From Hydractinia symbiolongicarpus (Eukaryota > Cnidaria > Hydrozoa > Anthoathecata > Hydractiniidae): 64,000 nt of DNA. How positions within the stretch are numbered: the stretch's first letter is position 1; each line of letters opens with the position of its first letter. The position numbers and the translations under genes are program-made. The notes beneath the pieces are model-generated. The model did no database searches, was not told the origin of the DNA, and was given only the letters and a program-made list of their open reading frames with translations. The stretch covers positions 6,944,001 to 7,008,000 of the forward strand of contig NC_079878.1 of assembly GCF_029227915.1 (NCBI RefSeq), written 5' to 3'. This document shows, in pieces, positions 1-8,159 of the stretch.

Positions 1-7
1 TTTGATC

Positions 8-22
8 CCGTCAACGTGACGG
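8..22. other. Perfect 6-bp inverted repeat 3' of tRNA-Ile(AAT)
   Basis: CCGTCA and TGACGG flank a three-base loop. It lies in the convergent spacer, 15-29 bases beyond the tRNA-Ile(AAT) end and past its T4, and is present in every full unit. It may be a hairpin or a palindromic protein site; function unknown. Confidence 0.5.
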
Positions 23-32
23 CAAAGCCCGT

Positions 33-36
33 AAAA
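33..36 (-). terminator. Pol III T4 terminator of tRNA-Ile(AAT)
   Basis: AAAA on the plus strand reads TTTT on the minus strand and begins at the first base after the discriminator, so the primary transcript would have almost no trailer. It is repeated in every unit. Confidence 0.85.
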
Positions 37-47
37 TGGCCAGTGTG

Positions 48-58
48 GGGCTCGAACC
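48..58 (-). promoter_or_regulatory. B box of tRNA-Ile(AAT)
   Basis: GGTTCGAGCCC matches the TFIIIC B-box consensus GGTTCGANNCC. Confidence 0.85.
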
Positions 59-91
59 CACGACATTCGCGTTATTAGCACGACGCTCTAG

Positions 92-103
92 CCGACTGAG
101 CTA
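92..103 (-). promoter_or_regulatory. A box of tRNA-Ile(AAT)
   Basis: TAGCTCAGTCGG fits the A-box pattern TRGYNNARNNGG. Confidence 0.85.
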
Positions 104-108
104 ACCGG

Positions 109-128
109 CCGTGAACGCGTGAACACGG
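109..128. other. Inverted repeat at the 5' end of tRNA-Ile(AAT)
   Basis: CCGTG and CACGG flank a ten-base loop containing the palindrome ACGCGT. It overlaps the first two bases of the tRNA and covers the likely pol III start region. Confidence 0.35.
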
Positions 129-166
129 ACTCACTTCCTAAGTCAACTCTAAGCAAAATACTTTTA

Positions 167-173
167 TTTTTTT
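167..173. other. Seven-T tract in the 182-bp spacer
   Basis: Seven T on the plus strand (A7 on the minus strand), preceded by CTTTTA. It is A/T-rich sequence 57-63 bp upstream of the tRNA-Ile(AAT) start. On the plus strand it could stop pol III read-through. Variants include T6 (59.6 and 62.4 kb), a G at the last T (eight units) and loss of the A after the run (34214, 38384). Confidence 0.6.
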
Positions 174-177
174 ACTC

Positions 178-181
178 AAAA
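178..181 (-). terminator. First T4 downstream of tRNA-Thr(TGT)
   Basis: The minus strand has no run of four T between the tRNA-Thr 3' end (293) and this site. If it is the real terminator, the precursor carries a 111-nt trailer. A second T4 is at 155-158. Only the sequence is seen; the use of this site is inferred. Confidence 0.45.
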
Positions 182-304
182 CGTTACCGTCATATTTCTC
201 ACGCTTTGATACGAGTCCAAGCAATGCAAATAGCCGCAACCCGCTCGAAAGAGGAGTCATGTTAGGCCAACTTTAAACGGACATTCCCTGAAAGCCCTCG
301 GAGA

Positions 305-313
305 GATTTGAAC
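305..313 (-). promoter_or_regulatory. B box of tRNA-Thr(TGT)
   Basis: GTTCAAATC fits the B-box core GWTCRANNC. Confidence 0.8.
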
Positions 314-347
314 TCTCGACCCCTGGTTTACAAGACCAGTGCTCTAA

Positions 348-358
348 CCCCTGAGCTA
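348..358 (-). promoter_or_regulatory. A box of tRNA-Thr(TGT)
   Basis: TAGCTCAGGGG fits the A-box consensus. Confidence 0.8.
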
Positions 359-521
359 CGAAGGCACGCGATCCTTGCCAAATACGAAAAGTCGGTGCAT
401 CAGGCAAAACAGGCCAGTTGCAACGTGTACTTGCCATAAAGTGATACCGTCAATGCCCTACTGGACCATGACTATTCTAATCACGGACCTCAGCTTTCCC
501 GTTAACATCCACGGGCTCCAG

Positions 522-533
522 TGGCGTAGTCGG
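522..533 (+). promoter_or_regulatory. A box of tRNA-Ile(TAT)
   Basis: TGGCGTAGTCGG fits the A-box pattern. Confidence 0.8.
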
Positions 534-552
534 TTAGCGCGTCGTACTTATA

Positions 553-571
553 AGTCAGTATCGACAAAGAC
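553..571 (+). other. Intron of tRNA-Ile(TAT)
   Basis: Nineteen bases between A37 and A38 of the anticodon loop. Removing them restores a 7-nt loop and a 5-bp stem. I saw no change in the intron in any of the 90 copies. Confidence 0.9.
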
Positions 572-586
572 ATGCGAAGATCGGGA

Positions 587-595
587 GTTCGAGCC
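587..595 (+). promoter_or_regulatory. B box of tRNA-Ile(TAT)
   Basis: GTTCGAGCC matches the B-box core. Confidence 0.85.
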
Positions 596-610
596 TCCCC
601 TGGAGCAAGG

Positions 611-618
611 TTTCTTTT
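611..618 (+). terminator. Pol III terminator of tRNA-Ile(TAT)
   Basis: TTTCTTTT, with its T4 at 615-618. Variants: units 2 and 3 read TTTTCTTTT (G to T at 1305 and 2000), unit 50 loses its T4 (35351), and unit 86 has ten T (60062-60071). Confidence 0.85.
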
Positions 619-731
619 CATGCGCCGTCAACACACGCCACAGCACGGGCAGATCACCAGTAAAATCTAGCAACGTGGCAGTGCACCCAGGTTGTTTTGA
701 TCCCGTCAACGTGACGGCAAAGCCCGTAAAA

Positions 732-805
732 TGGCCAGTGTGGGGCTCGAACCCACGACATTCGCGTTATTAGCACGACGCTCTAGCCGACTGAGCTAAC
801 CGGCC
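732..805 (-). tRNA. tRNA-Ile(AAT)
   Basis: Unit 2; no change seen. Confidence 0.95.
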
Positions 806-987
806 GTGAACGCGTGAACACGGACTCACTTCCTAAGTCAACTCTAAGCAAAATACTTTTATTTTTTTACTCAAAACGTTACCGTCATATTTCTCACGCT
901 TTGATACGAGTCCAAGCAATGCAAATAGCCGCAACCCGCTCGAAAGAGGAGTCATGTTAGGCCAACTTTAAACGGACATTCCCTGAA

Positions 988-1060
988 AGCCCTCGGAGAG
1001 ATTTGAACTCTCGACCCCTGGTTTACAAGACCAGTGCTCTAACCCCTGAGCTACGAAGGC
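988..1060 (-). tRNA. tRNA-Thr(TGT)
   Basis: Unit 2; no change seen. Confidence 0.95.
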
Positions 1061-1209
1061 ACGCGATCCTTGCCAAATACGAAAAGTCGGTGCATCAGGC
1101 AAAACAGGCCAGTTGCAACGTGTACTTGCCATAAAGTGATACCGTCAATGCCCTACTGGACCATGACTATTCTAATCACGGACCTCAGCTTTCCCGTTAA
1201 CATCCACGG

Positions 1210-1302
1210 GCTCCAGTGGCGTAGTCGGTTAGCGCGTCGTACTTATAAGTCAGTATCGACAAAGACATGCGAAGATCGGGAGTTCGAGCCTCCCCTGGAG
1301 CA
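1210..1302 (+). tRNA. tRNA-Ile(TAT), intron
   Basis: Unit 2; body unchanged. G to T at 1305 strengthens the terminator. Confidence 0.95.
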
Positions 1303-1426
1303 AGTTTTCTTTTCATGCGCCGTCAACACACGCCACAGCACGGGCAGATCACCAGTAAAATCTAGCAACGTGGCAGTGCACCCAGGTTGTTTTGATCCCG
1401 TCAACGTGACGGCAAAGCCCGTAAAA

Positions 1427-1500
1427 TGGCCAGTGTGGGGCTCGAACCCACGACATTCGAGTTATTAGCACGACGCTCTAGCCGACTGAGCTAACCGGCC
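1427..1500 (-). tRNA. tRNA-Ile(AAT), anticodon-stem variant
   Basis: Unit 3. Plus-strand C to A at 1460 turns the T30-G40 wobble into a T-T mismatch. The same change is in unit 28. Confidence 0.9.
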
Positions 1501-1682
1501 GTGAACGCGTGAACACGGACTCACTTCCTAAGTCAACTCTAAGCAAAATACTTTTATTTTTTTACTTAAAACGTTACCGTCATATTTCTCACGCTTTGAT
1601 ACGAGTCCAAGCAATGCAAATAGCCGCAACCCGCTCGAAAGAGGAGTCATGTTAGGCCAACTTTAAACGGACATTCCCTGAA

Positions 1683-1755
1683 AGCCCTCGGAGAGATTTG
1701 AACTCTCGACCCCTGGTTTACAAGACCAGTGCTCTAACCCCTGAGCTACGAAGGC
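1683..1755 (-). tRNA. tRNA-Thr(TGT)
   Basis: Unit 3; no change seen. Confidence 0.95.
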
Positions 1756-1904
1756 ACGCGATCCTTGCCAAATACGAAAAGTCGGTGCATCAGGCAAAAC
1801 AGGCCAGTTGCAACGTGTACTTGCCATAAAGTGATACCGTCAATGCCCTACTGGACCATGACTATTCTAATCACGGACCTCAGCTTTCCCGTTAACATCC
1901 ACGG

Positions 1905-1997
1905 GCTCCAGTGGCGTAGTCGGTTAGCGCGTCGTACTTATAAGTCAGTATCGACAAAGACATGCGAAGATCGGGAGTTCGAGCCTCCCCTGGAGCA
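1905..1997 (+). tRNA. tRNA-Ile(TAT), intron
   Basis: Unit 3; body unchanged. The terminator carries the same G to T (2000) as unit 2. Confidence 0.95.
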
Positions 1998-2121
1998 AGT
2001 TTTCTTTTCATGCGCCGTCAACACACGCCACAGCACGGGCAGATCACCAGTAAAATCTAGCAACGTGGCAGTGCACCCAGGTTGTTTTGATCCCGTCAAC
2101 GTGACGGCAAAGCCCGTAAAA

Positions 2122-2195
2122 TGGCCAGTGTGGGGCTCGAACCCACGACATTCGCGTTATTAGCACGACGCTCTAGCCGACTGAGCTAACCGGCC
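2122..2195 (-). tRNA. tRNA-Ile(AAT)
   Basis: Unit 4; no change seen. Confidence 0.95.
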
Positions 2196-2377
2196 GTGAA
2201 CGCGTGAACACGGACTCACTTCCTAAGTCAACTCTAAGCAAAATACTTTTATTTTTTTACTCAAAACGGTACCGTCATATTTCTCACGCTTTGATACGAG
2301 TCCAAGCAATGCAAATAGCCGCAACCCGCTCGAAAGAGGAGTCATGTTAGGCCAACTTTAAACGGACATTCCCTGAA

Positions 2378-2450
2378 AGGCCTCGGAGAGATTTGAACTC
2401 TCGACCCCTGGTTTACAAGACCAGTGCTCTAACCCCTGAGCTACGAAGGC
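2378..2450 (-). tRNA. tRNA-Thr(TGT), acceptor C71 variant
   Basis: Unit 4. C to G at 2380 gives C71 opposite C2, a mismatch at the second acceptor pair. Confidence 0.88.
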
Positions 2451-2599
2451 ACGCGATCCTTGCCAAATACGAAAAGTCGGTGCATCAGGCAAAACAGGCC
2501 AGTTGCAACGTGTACTTGCCATAAAGTGATACCGTCAATGCCCTACTGGACCATGACTATTCTAATCACGGACCTCAGCTTTCCCGTTAACATCCACGG

Positions 2600-2692
2600 G
2601 CTCCAGTGGCGTAGTCGGTTAGCGCGTCGTACTTATAAGTCAGTATCGACAAAGACATGCGAAGAGCGGGAGTTCGAGCCTCCCCTGGAGCA
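2600..2692 (+). tRNA. tRNA-Ile(TAT), intron
   Basis: Unit 4. T to G at 2666 in the variable loop; probably neutral. Confidence 0.93.
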
Positions 2693-2816
2693 AGGTTTCT
2701 TTTCATGCGCCGTCAACACACGCCACAGCACGGGCAGATCACCAGTAAAATCTAGCAACGTGGCAGTGCACCCAGGTTGTTTTGATCCCGTCAACGTGAC
2801 GGCAAAGCCCGTAAAA

Positions 2817-2890
2817 TGGCCAGTGTGGGGCTCGAACCCACGACATTCGCGTTATTAGCACGACGCTCTAGCCGACTGAGCTAACCGGCC
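2817..2890 (-). tRNA. tRNA-Ile(AAT)
   Basis: Unit 5; no change seen. Confidence 0.95.
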
Positions 2891-3072
2891 GTGAACGCGT
2901 GAACACGGACTCACTTCCTAAGTCAACTCTAAGCAAAATACTTTTATTTTTTTACTCAAAAAGTTACCGTCATATTTCTCACGCTTTGATACGAGTCCAA
3001 GCAATGCAAATAGCCGCAACCTGCTCGAAAGAGGAGTCATGTTAGGCCAACTTTAAACGGACATTCCCTGAA

Positions 3073-3145
3073 AGGCCTCGGAGAGATTTGAACTCTCGAC
3101 CCCTGGTTTACAAGACCAGTGCTCTAACCCCTGAGCTACGAAGGC
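3073..3145 (-). tRNA. tRNA-Thr(TGT), acceptor C71 variant
   Basis: Unit 5. C2-C71 mismatch from 3075. Confidence 0.88.
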
Positions 3146-3294
3146 ACGCGATCCTTGCCAAATACGAAAAGTCGGTGCATCAGGCAAAACAGGCCAGTTG
3201 CAACGTGTACTTGCCATAAAGTGATACCGTCAATGCCCTACTGGACCATGACTATTCTAATCACGGACCTCAGCTTTCCCGTTAACATCCACGG

Positions 3295-3387
3295 GCTCCA
3301 GTGGCGTAGTCGGTTAGCGCGTCGTACTTATAAGTCAGTATCGACAAAGACATGCGAAGATCGGGAGTTCGAGCCTCCCCTGGAGCA
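3295..3387 (+). tRNA. tRNA-Ile(TAT), intron
   Basis: Unit 5; no change seen. Confidence 0.95.
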
Positions 3388-3511
3388 AGGTTTCTTTTCA
3401 TGCGCCGTCAACACACGCCACAGCACGGGCAGATCACCAGTAAAATCTAGCAACGTGGCAGTGCACCCAGGTTGTTTTGATCCCGTCAACGTGACGGCAA
3501 AGCCCGTAAAA

Positions 3512-3585
3512 TGGCCAGTGTGGGGCTCGAACCCACGACATTCGCGTTATTAGCACGACGCTCTAGCCGACTGAGCTAACCGGCC
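3512..3585 (-). tRNA. tRNA-Ile(AAT)
   Basis: Unit 6; no change seen. Confidence 0.95.
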
Positions 3586-3767
3586 GTGAACGCGTGAACA
3601 CGGACTCACTTCCTAAGTCAACTCTAAGCAAAATACTTTTATTTTTTTACTCAAAACGTTACCGTCATATTTCTCACGCTTTGATACGAGTCCAAGCAAT
3701 GCAAATAGCCGCAACCCGCTCGAAAGAGGAGTCATGTTAGGCCAACTTTAAACGGACATTCCCTGAA

Positions 3768-3840
3768 AGGCCTCGGAGAGATTTGAACTCTCGACCCCTG
3801 GTTTACAAGACCAGTGCTCTAACCCCTGAGCTACGAAGGC
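3768..3840 (-). tRNA. tRNA-Thr(TGT), acceptor C71 variant
   Basis: Unit 6. C2-C71 mismatch from 3770; third consecutive unit with it. Confidence 0.88.
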
Positions 3841-3989
3841 ACGCGATCCTTGCCAAATACGAAAAGTCGGTGCATCAGGCAAAACAGGCCAGTTGCAACG
3901 TGTACTTGCCATAAAGTGATACCGTCAATGCCCTACTGGACCATGACTATTCTAATCACGGACCTCAGCTTTCCCGTTAACATCCACGG

Positions 3990-4082
3990 GCTCCAGTGGC
4001 GTAGTCGGTTAGCGCGTCGTACTTATAAGTCAGTATCGACAAAGACATGCGAAGATCGGGAGTTCGAGCCTCCCCTGGAGCA
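3990..4082 (+). tRNA. tRNA-Ile(TAT), intron
   Basis: Unit 6; no change seen. Confidence 0.95.
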
Positions 4083-4206
4083 AGGTTTCTTTTCATGCGC
4101 CGTCAACACACGCCACAGCACGGGCAGATCACCAGTAAAATCTAGCAACGTGGCAGTGCACCCAGGTTGTTTTGATCCCGTCAACGTGACGGCAAAGCCC
4201 GTAAAA

Positions 4207-4280
4207 TGGCCAGTGTGGGGCTCGAACCCACGACATTCGCGTTATTAGCACGACGCTCTAGCCGACTGAGCTAACCGGCC
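4207..4280 (-). tRNA. tRNA-Ile(AAT)
   Basis: Unit 7; no change seen. Confidence 0.95.
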
Positions 4281-4462
4281 GTGAACGCGTGAACACGGAC
4301 TCACTTCCTAAGTCAACTCTAAGCACAATACTTTTATTTTTTTACTCAAAACGTTACCGTCATATTTCTCACGCTTTGATACGAGTCCAAGCAATGCAAA
4401 TAGCCGCAACCCGCTCGAAAGAGGAGTCATGTTAGGCCAACTTTAAACGGACATTCCCTGAA

Positions 4463-4535
4463 AGCCCTCGGAGAGATTTGAACTCTCGACCCCTGGTTTA
4501 CAAGACCAGTGCTCTAACCCCTGAGCTACGAAGGC
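4463..4535 (-). tRNA. tRNA-Thr(TGT)
   Basis: Unit 7; no change seen. Confidence 0.95.
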
Positions 4536-4684
4536 ACGCGATCCTTGCCAAATACGAAAAGTCGGTGCATCAGGCAAAACAGGCCAGTTGCAACGTGTAC
4601 TTGCCATAAAGTGATACCGTCAATGCCCTACTGGAGCATGACTATTCTAATCACGGACCTCAGCTTTCCCGTTAACATCCACGG

Positions 4685-4777
4685 GCTCCAGTGGCGTAGT
4701 CGGTTAGCGCGTCGTACTTATAAGTCAGTATCGACAAAGACATGCGAAGATCGGGAGTTCGAGCCTCCCCTGGAGCA
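4685..4777 (+). tRNA. tRNA-Ile(TAT), intron
   Basis: Unit 7; no change seen. Confidence 0.95.
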
Positions 4778-4901
4778 AGGTTTCTTTTCATGCGCCGTCA
4801 ACACACGCCACAGCACGGGCAGATCACCAGTAAAATCTAGCAACGTGGCAGTGCACCCAGGTTGTTTTGATCCCGTCAACGTGACGGCAAAGCCCGTAAA
4901 A

Positions 4902-4975
4902 TGGCCAGTGTGGGGCTCGAACCCACGACATTCGCGTTATTAGCACGACGCTCTAGCCGACTGAGCTAACCGGCC
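4902..4975 (-). tRNA. tRNA-Ile(AAT)
   Basis: Unit 8; no change seen. Confidence 0.95.
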
Positions 4976-5157
4976 GTGAACGCGCGAACACGGACTCACT
5001 TCCTAAGTCAACTCTAAGCAAAATACTTTTATTTTTTTACTCAAAACGTTACCGTCATATTTCTCACGCTTTGATACGAGTCCAAGCAATGCAAATAGCC
5101 GCAACCCGCTCGAAAGAGGAGTCATGTTAGGCCAACTTTAAACGGACATTCCCTGAA

Positions 5158-5230
5158 AGCCCTCGGAGAGATTTGAACTCTCGACCCCTGGTTTACAAGA
5201 CCAGTGCTCTAACCCCTGAGCTACGAAGGC
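5158..5230 (-). tRNA. tRNA-Thr(TGT)
   Basis: Unit 8; no change seen. Confidence 0.95.
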
Positions 5231-5379
5231 ACGCGATCCTTGCCAAATACGAAAAGTCGGTGCATCAGGCAAAACAGGCCAGTTGCAACGTGTACTTGCC
5301 ATAAAGTGATACCGTCAATGCCCTACTGGACCATGACTATTCTAATCACGGACCTCAGCTTTCCCGTTAACATCCACGG

Positions 5380-5472
5380 GCTCCAGTGGCGTAGTCGGTT
5401 AGCGCGTCGTACTTATAAGTCAGTATCGACAAAGACATGCGAAGATCGGGAGTTCGAGCCTCCCCTGGAGCA
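5380..5472 (+). tRNA. tRNA-Ile(TAT), intron
   Basis: Unit 8; no change seen. Confidence 0.95.
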
Positions 5473-5596
5473 AGGTTTCTTTTCATGCGCCGTCAACACA
5501 CGCCACAGCACGGGCAGATCACCAGTAAAATCTAGCAACGTGGCAGTGCACCCAGGTTGTTTTGATCCCGTCAACGTGACGGCAAAGCCCGTAAAA

Positions 5597-5670
5597 TGGC
5601 CAGTGTGGGGCTCGAACCCACGACATTCGCGTTATTAGCACGACGCTATAGCCGACTGAGCTAACCGGCC
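5597..5670 (-). tRNA. tRNA-Ile(AAT), D-stem variant
   Basis: Unit 9. Plus-strand C to A at 5648 mismatches the last D-stem pair (C13 opposite T). Confidence 0.9.
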
Positions 5671-5852
5671 GTGAACGCGTGAACACGGACTCACTTCCTA
5701 AGTCAACTCTAAGCAAAATACTTTTATTTTTTTACTCAAAACGTTACCGTCATATTTCTCACGCTTTGATACGAGTCCAAGCAATGCAAATAGCCGCAAC
5801 CCGCTCGAAAGAGGAGTCATGTTAGGCCAACTTTAAACGGACATTCCCTGAA

Positions 5853-5925
5853 AGCCCTCGGAGAGATTTGAACTCTCGACCCCTGGTTTACAAGACCAGT
5901 GCTCTAACCCCTGAGCTACGAAGGC
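5853..5925 (-). tRNA. tRNA-Thr(TGT)
   Basis: Unit 9; no change seen. Confidence 0.95.
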
Positions 5926-6074
5926 ACGCGATCCTTGCCAAATACGAAAAGTCGGTGCATCAGGCAAAACAGGCCAGTTGCAACGTGTACTTGCCATAAA
6001 GTGATACCGTCAATGCCCTACTGGACCATGACTATTCTAATCACGGACCTCAGCTTTCCCGTTAACATCCACGG

Positions 6075-6167
6075 GCTCCAGTGGCGTAGTCGGTTAGCGC
6101 GTCGTACTTATAAGTCAGTATCGACAAAGACATGCGAAGATCGGGAGTTCGAGCCTCCCCTGGAGCA
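6075..6167 (+). tRNA. tRNA-Ile(TAT), intron
   Basis: Unit 9; no change seen. Confidence 0.95.
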
Positions 6168-6291
6168 AGGTTTCTTTTCATGCGCCGTCAACACACGCCA
6201 CAGCACGGGCAGATCACCAGTAAAATCTAGCAACGTGGCAGTGCACCCAGGTTGTTTTGATCCCGTCAACGTGACGGCAAAGCCCGTAAAA

Positions 6292-6365
6292 TGGCCAGTG
6301 TGGGGCTCGAACCCACGACATTCGCGTTATTAGCACGACGCTCTAGCCGACTGAGCTAACCGGCC
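6292..6365 (-). tRNA. tRNA-Ile(AAT)
   Basis: Unit 10; no change seen. Confidence 0.95.
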
Positions 6366-6547
6366 GTGAACGCGTGAACACGGACTCACTTCCTAAGTCA
6401 ACTCTAAGCAAAATACTTTTATTTTTTTACTCAAAACGTTACCGTCATATTTCTCACGCTTTGATACGAGTCCAAGCAATGCAAATAGCCGCAACCCGCT
6501 CGAAAGAGGAGTCATGTTAGGCCAACTTTAAACGGACATTCCCTGAA

Positions 6548-6620
6548 AGCCCTCGGAGAGATTTGAACTCTCGACCCCTGGTTTACAAGACCAGTGCTCT
6601 AACCCCTGAGCTACGAAGGC
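6548..6620 (-). tRNA. tRNA-Thr(TGT)
   Basis: Unit 10; no change seen. Confidence 0.95.
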
Positions 6621-6769
6621 ACGCGATCCTTGCCAAATACGAAAAGTCGGTGCATCAGGCAAAACAGGCCAGTTGCAACGTGTACTTGCCATAAAGTGAT
6701 ACCGTCAATGCCCTACTGGACCATGACTATTCTAATCACGGACCTCAGCTTTCCCGTTAACATCCACGG

Positions 6770-6862
6770 GCTCCAGTGGCGTAGTCGGTTAGCGCGTCGT
6801 ACTTATAAGTCAGTATCGACAAAGACATGCGAAGATCGGGAGTTCGAGCCTCCCCTGGAGCA
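6770..6862 (+). tRNA. tRNA-Ile(TAT), intron
   Basis: Unit 10; no change seen. Confidence 0.95.
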
Positions 6863-6986
6863 AGGTTTCTTTTCATGCGCCGTCAACACACGCCACAGCA
6901 CGGGCAGATCACCAGTAAAATCTAGCAACGTGGCAGTGCACCCAGGTTGTTTTGATCCCGTCAACGTGACGGCAAAGCCCGTAAAA

Positions 6987-7060
6987 TGGCCAGTGTGGGG
7001 CTCGAACCCACGACATTCGCGTTATTAGCACGACGCTCTAGCCGACTGAGCTAACCGGCC
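6987..7060 (-). tRNA. tRNA-Ile(AAT)
   Basis: Unit 11; no change seen. Confidence 0.95.
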
Positions 7061-7242
7061 GTGAACGCGTGAACACGGACTCACTTCCTAAGTCAACTCT
7101 AAGCAAAATACTTTTATTTTTTTACTCAAAACGTTACCGTCATATTTCTCACGCTTTGATACGAGTCCAAGCAATGCAAATAGCCGCAACCCGCTCGAAA
7201 GAGGAGTCATGTTAGGCCAACTTTAAACGGACATTCCCTGAA

Positions 7243-7315
7243 AGCCCTCGGAGAGATTTGAACTCTCGACCCCTGGTTTACAAGACCAGTGCTCTAACCC
7301 CTGAGCTACGAAGGC
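7243..7315 (-). tRNA. tRNA-Thr(TGT)
   Basis: Unit 11; no change seen. Confidence 0.95.
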
Positions 7316-7464
7316 ACGCGATCCTTGCCAAATACGAAAAGTCGGTGCATCAGGCAAAACAGGCCAGTTGCAACGTGTACTTGCCATAAAGTGATACCGT
7401 CAATGCCCTACTGGACCATGACTATTCTAATCACGGACCTCAGCTTTCCCGTTAACATCCACGG

Positions 7465-7557
7465 GCTCCAGTGGCGTAGTCGGTTAGCGCGTCGTACTTA
7501 TAAGTCAGTATCGACAAAGACATGCGAAGATCGGGAGTTCGAGCCTCCCCTGGAGCA
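7465..7557 (+). tRNA. tRNA-Ile(TAT), intron
   Basis: Unit 11; no change seen. Confidence 0.95.
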
Positions 7558-7681
7558 AGGTTTCTTTTCATGCGCCGTCAACACACGCCACAGCACGGGC
7601 AGATCACCAGTAAAATCTAGCAACGTGGCAGTGCACCCAGGTTGTTTTGATCCCGTCAACGTGACGGCAAAGCCCGTAAAA

Positions 7682-7755
7682 TGGCCAGTGTGGGGCTCGA
7701 ACCCACGACATTCGCGTTATTAGCACGACGCTCTAGCCGACTGAGCTAACCGGCC
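7682..7755 (-). tRNA. tRNA-Ile(AAT)
   Basis: Unit 12; no change seen. Confidence 0.95.
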
Positions 7756-7937
7756 GTGAACGCGTGAACACGGACTCACTTCCTAAGTCAACTCTAAGCA
7801 AAATACTTTTATTTTTTTACTCAAAACGTTACCGTCATATTTCTCACGCTTTGATACGAGTCCAAGCAATGCAAATAGCCGCAACCCGCTCGAAAGAGGA
7901 GTCATGTTAGGCCAACTTTAAACGGACATTCCCTGAA

Positions 7938-8010
7938 AGCCCTCGGAGAGATTTGAACTCTCGACCCCTGGTTTACAAGACCAGTGCTCTAACCCCTGAG
8001 CTACGAAGGC
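7938..8010 (-). tRNA. tRNA-Thr(TGT)
   Basis: Unit 12; no change seen. Confidence 0.95.
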
Positions 8011-8159
8011 ACGCGATCCTTGCGAAATACGAAAAGTCGGTGCATCAGGCAAAACAGGCCAGTTGCAACGTGTACTTGCCATAAAGTGATACCGTCAATG
8101 CCCTACTGGACCATGACTATTCTAATCACGGACCTCAGCTTTCCCGTTAACATCCACGG

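Larger units (their letters stand above)
37..110 (-). tRNA. tRNA-Ile(AAT), reference copy
   Basis: Decodes AUU/AUC isoleucine codons after A34 is converted to inosine. The minus strand folds into a full 74-nt cloverleaf: acceptor GGCCGGT with ACTGGCC (one G-T wobble), D stem GCTC/GAGC, anticodon stem TCGTG/CGCGA around loop CTAATAA (anticodon AAT), five-nt variable loop, T stem GTGGG/CCCAC with loop TTCGAGC, discriminator A. No CCA is encoded. The A box lies at 92-103 and the B box at 48-58. Four T residues follow the last base directly (33-36). It is very close to animal tRNA-Ile(AAU). It lies 182 bp downstream of the co-oriented tRNA-Thr and converges on the plus-strand tRNA-Ile(TAT) of the preceding unit. 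Confidence 0.97.
293..365 (-). tRNA. tRNA-Thr(TGT), reference copy
   Basis: Reads ACA (and by wobble ACG) threonine codons. The 73-nt minus-strand cloverleaf has acceptor GCCTTCG with CGAGGGC (T4-G69 wobble), D stem GCTC/GAGC, anticodon stem CTGGT/ACCAG around CTTGTAA (anticodon TGT), variable loop GGGTC, T stem GAGAG/CTCTC with loop TTCAAAT, and discriminator T. It resembles animal tRNA-Thr(UGU). The A box is at 348-358 and the B box at 305-313. It is divergent from tRNA-Ile(TAT) with 149 bp between the starts. Unlike the other two genes it has no oligo-T close to its 3' end: the flank reads TTC and then mixed sequence. Confidence 0.96.
515..607 (+). tRNA. tRNA-Ile(TAT) with 19-nt intron, reference copy
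   Basis: Decodes the AUA isoleucine codon. The gene is 93 bp and gives a 74-nt spliced tRNA: acceptor GCTCCAG with CTGGAGC (perfect), D stem GCGT/GCGC, anticodon stem TCGTA/TGCGA, loop CTTATA plus A38 after splicing, variable loop AGATC, T stem GGGAG/CTCCC with loop TTCGAGC, discriminator A. The intron (553-571) sits after position 37, the canonical eukaryotic site. Animal tRNA-Ile(UAU) genes usually have an intron here of about this size. The A box is at 522-533 and the B box at 587-595, and TTTCTTTT starts three bases after the gene. It would need the tRNA splicing endonuclease and ligase. Confidence 0.97.
1..695. repeat. Reference repeat unit (unit 1)
   Basis: This unit matches the array majority and is used as consensus. 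The three spacers (111-292, 366-514, 608-731) hold no further gene that I can recognise. Spacer 111-292 has an A/T-rich core with a seven-T run at 167-173. Spacer 366-514 separates two divergent pol III genes and must hold any upstream elements for both. Spacer 608-731 lies between converging 3' ends and contains a short hairpin. Confidence 0.97.

Noticed and set aside
375-514. Candidate snRNA, 5S rRNA or other small RNA gene in the spacers
   Set aside because: I saw no 5S internal control region, no snRNA core and no recognisable folded RNA beyond short hairpins.
375-773. A 132-codon open frame on the plus strand repeated in nearly every unit
   Set aside because: It starts at TTG, not ATG, runs through the whole tRNA-Ile(TAT) gene and its intron and into the antisense of tRNA-Ile(AAT), and its length is kept only because the units are identical. 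Variants change residues freely. It is a by-product of the repeat, not a protein gene.
5519-5716. Minus-strand open frame of 65 codons
   Set aside because: It exists only because one base change (5648) removes a stop inside tRNA-Ile(AAT) and it overlaps that gene.
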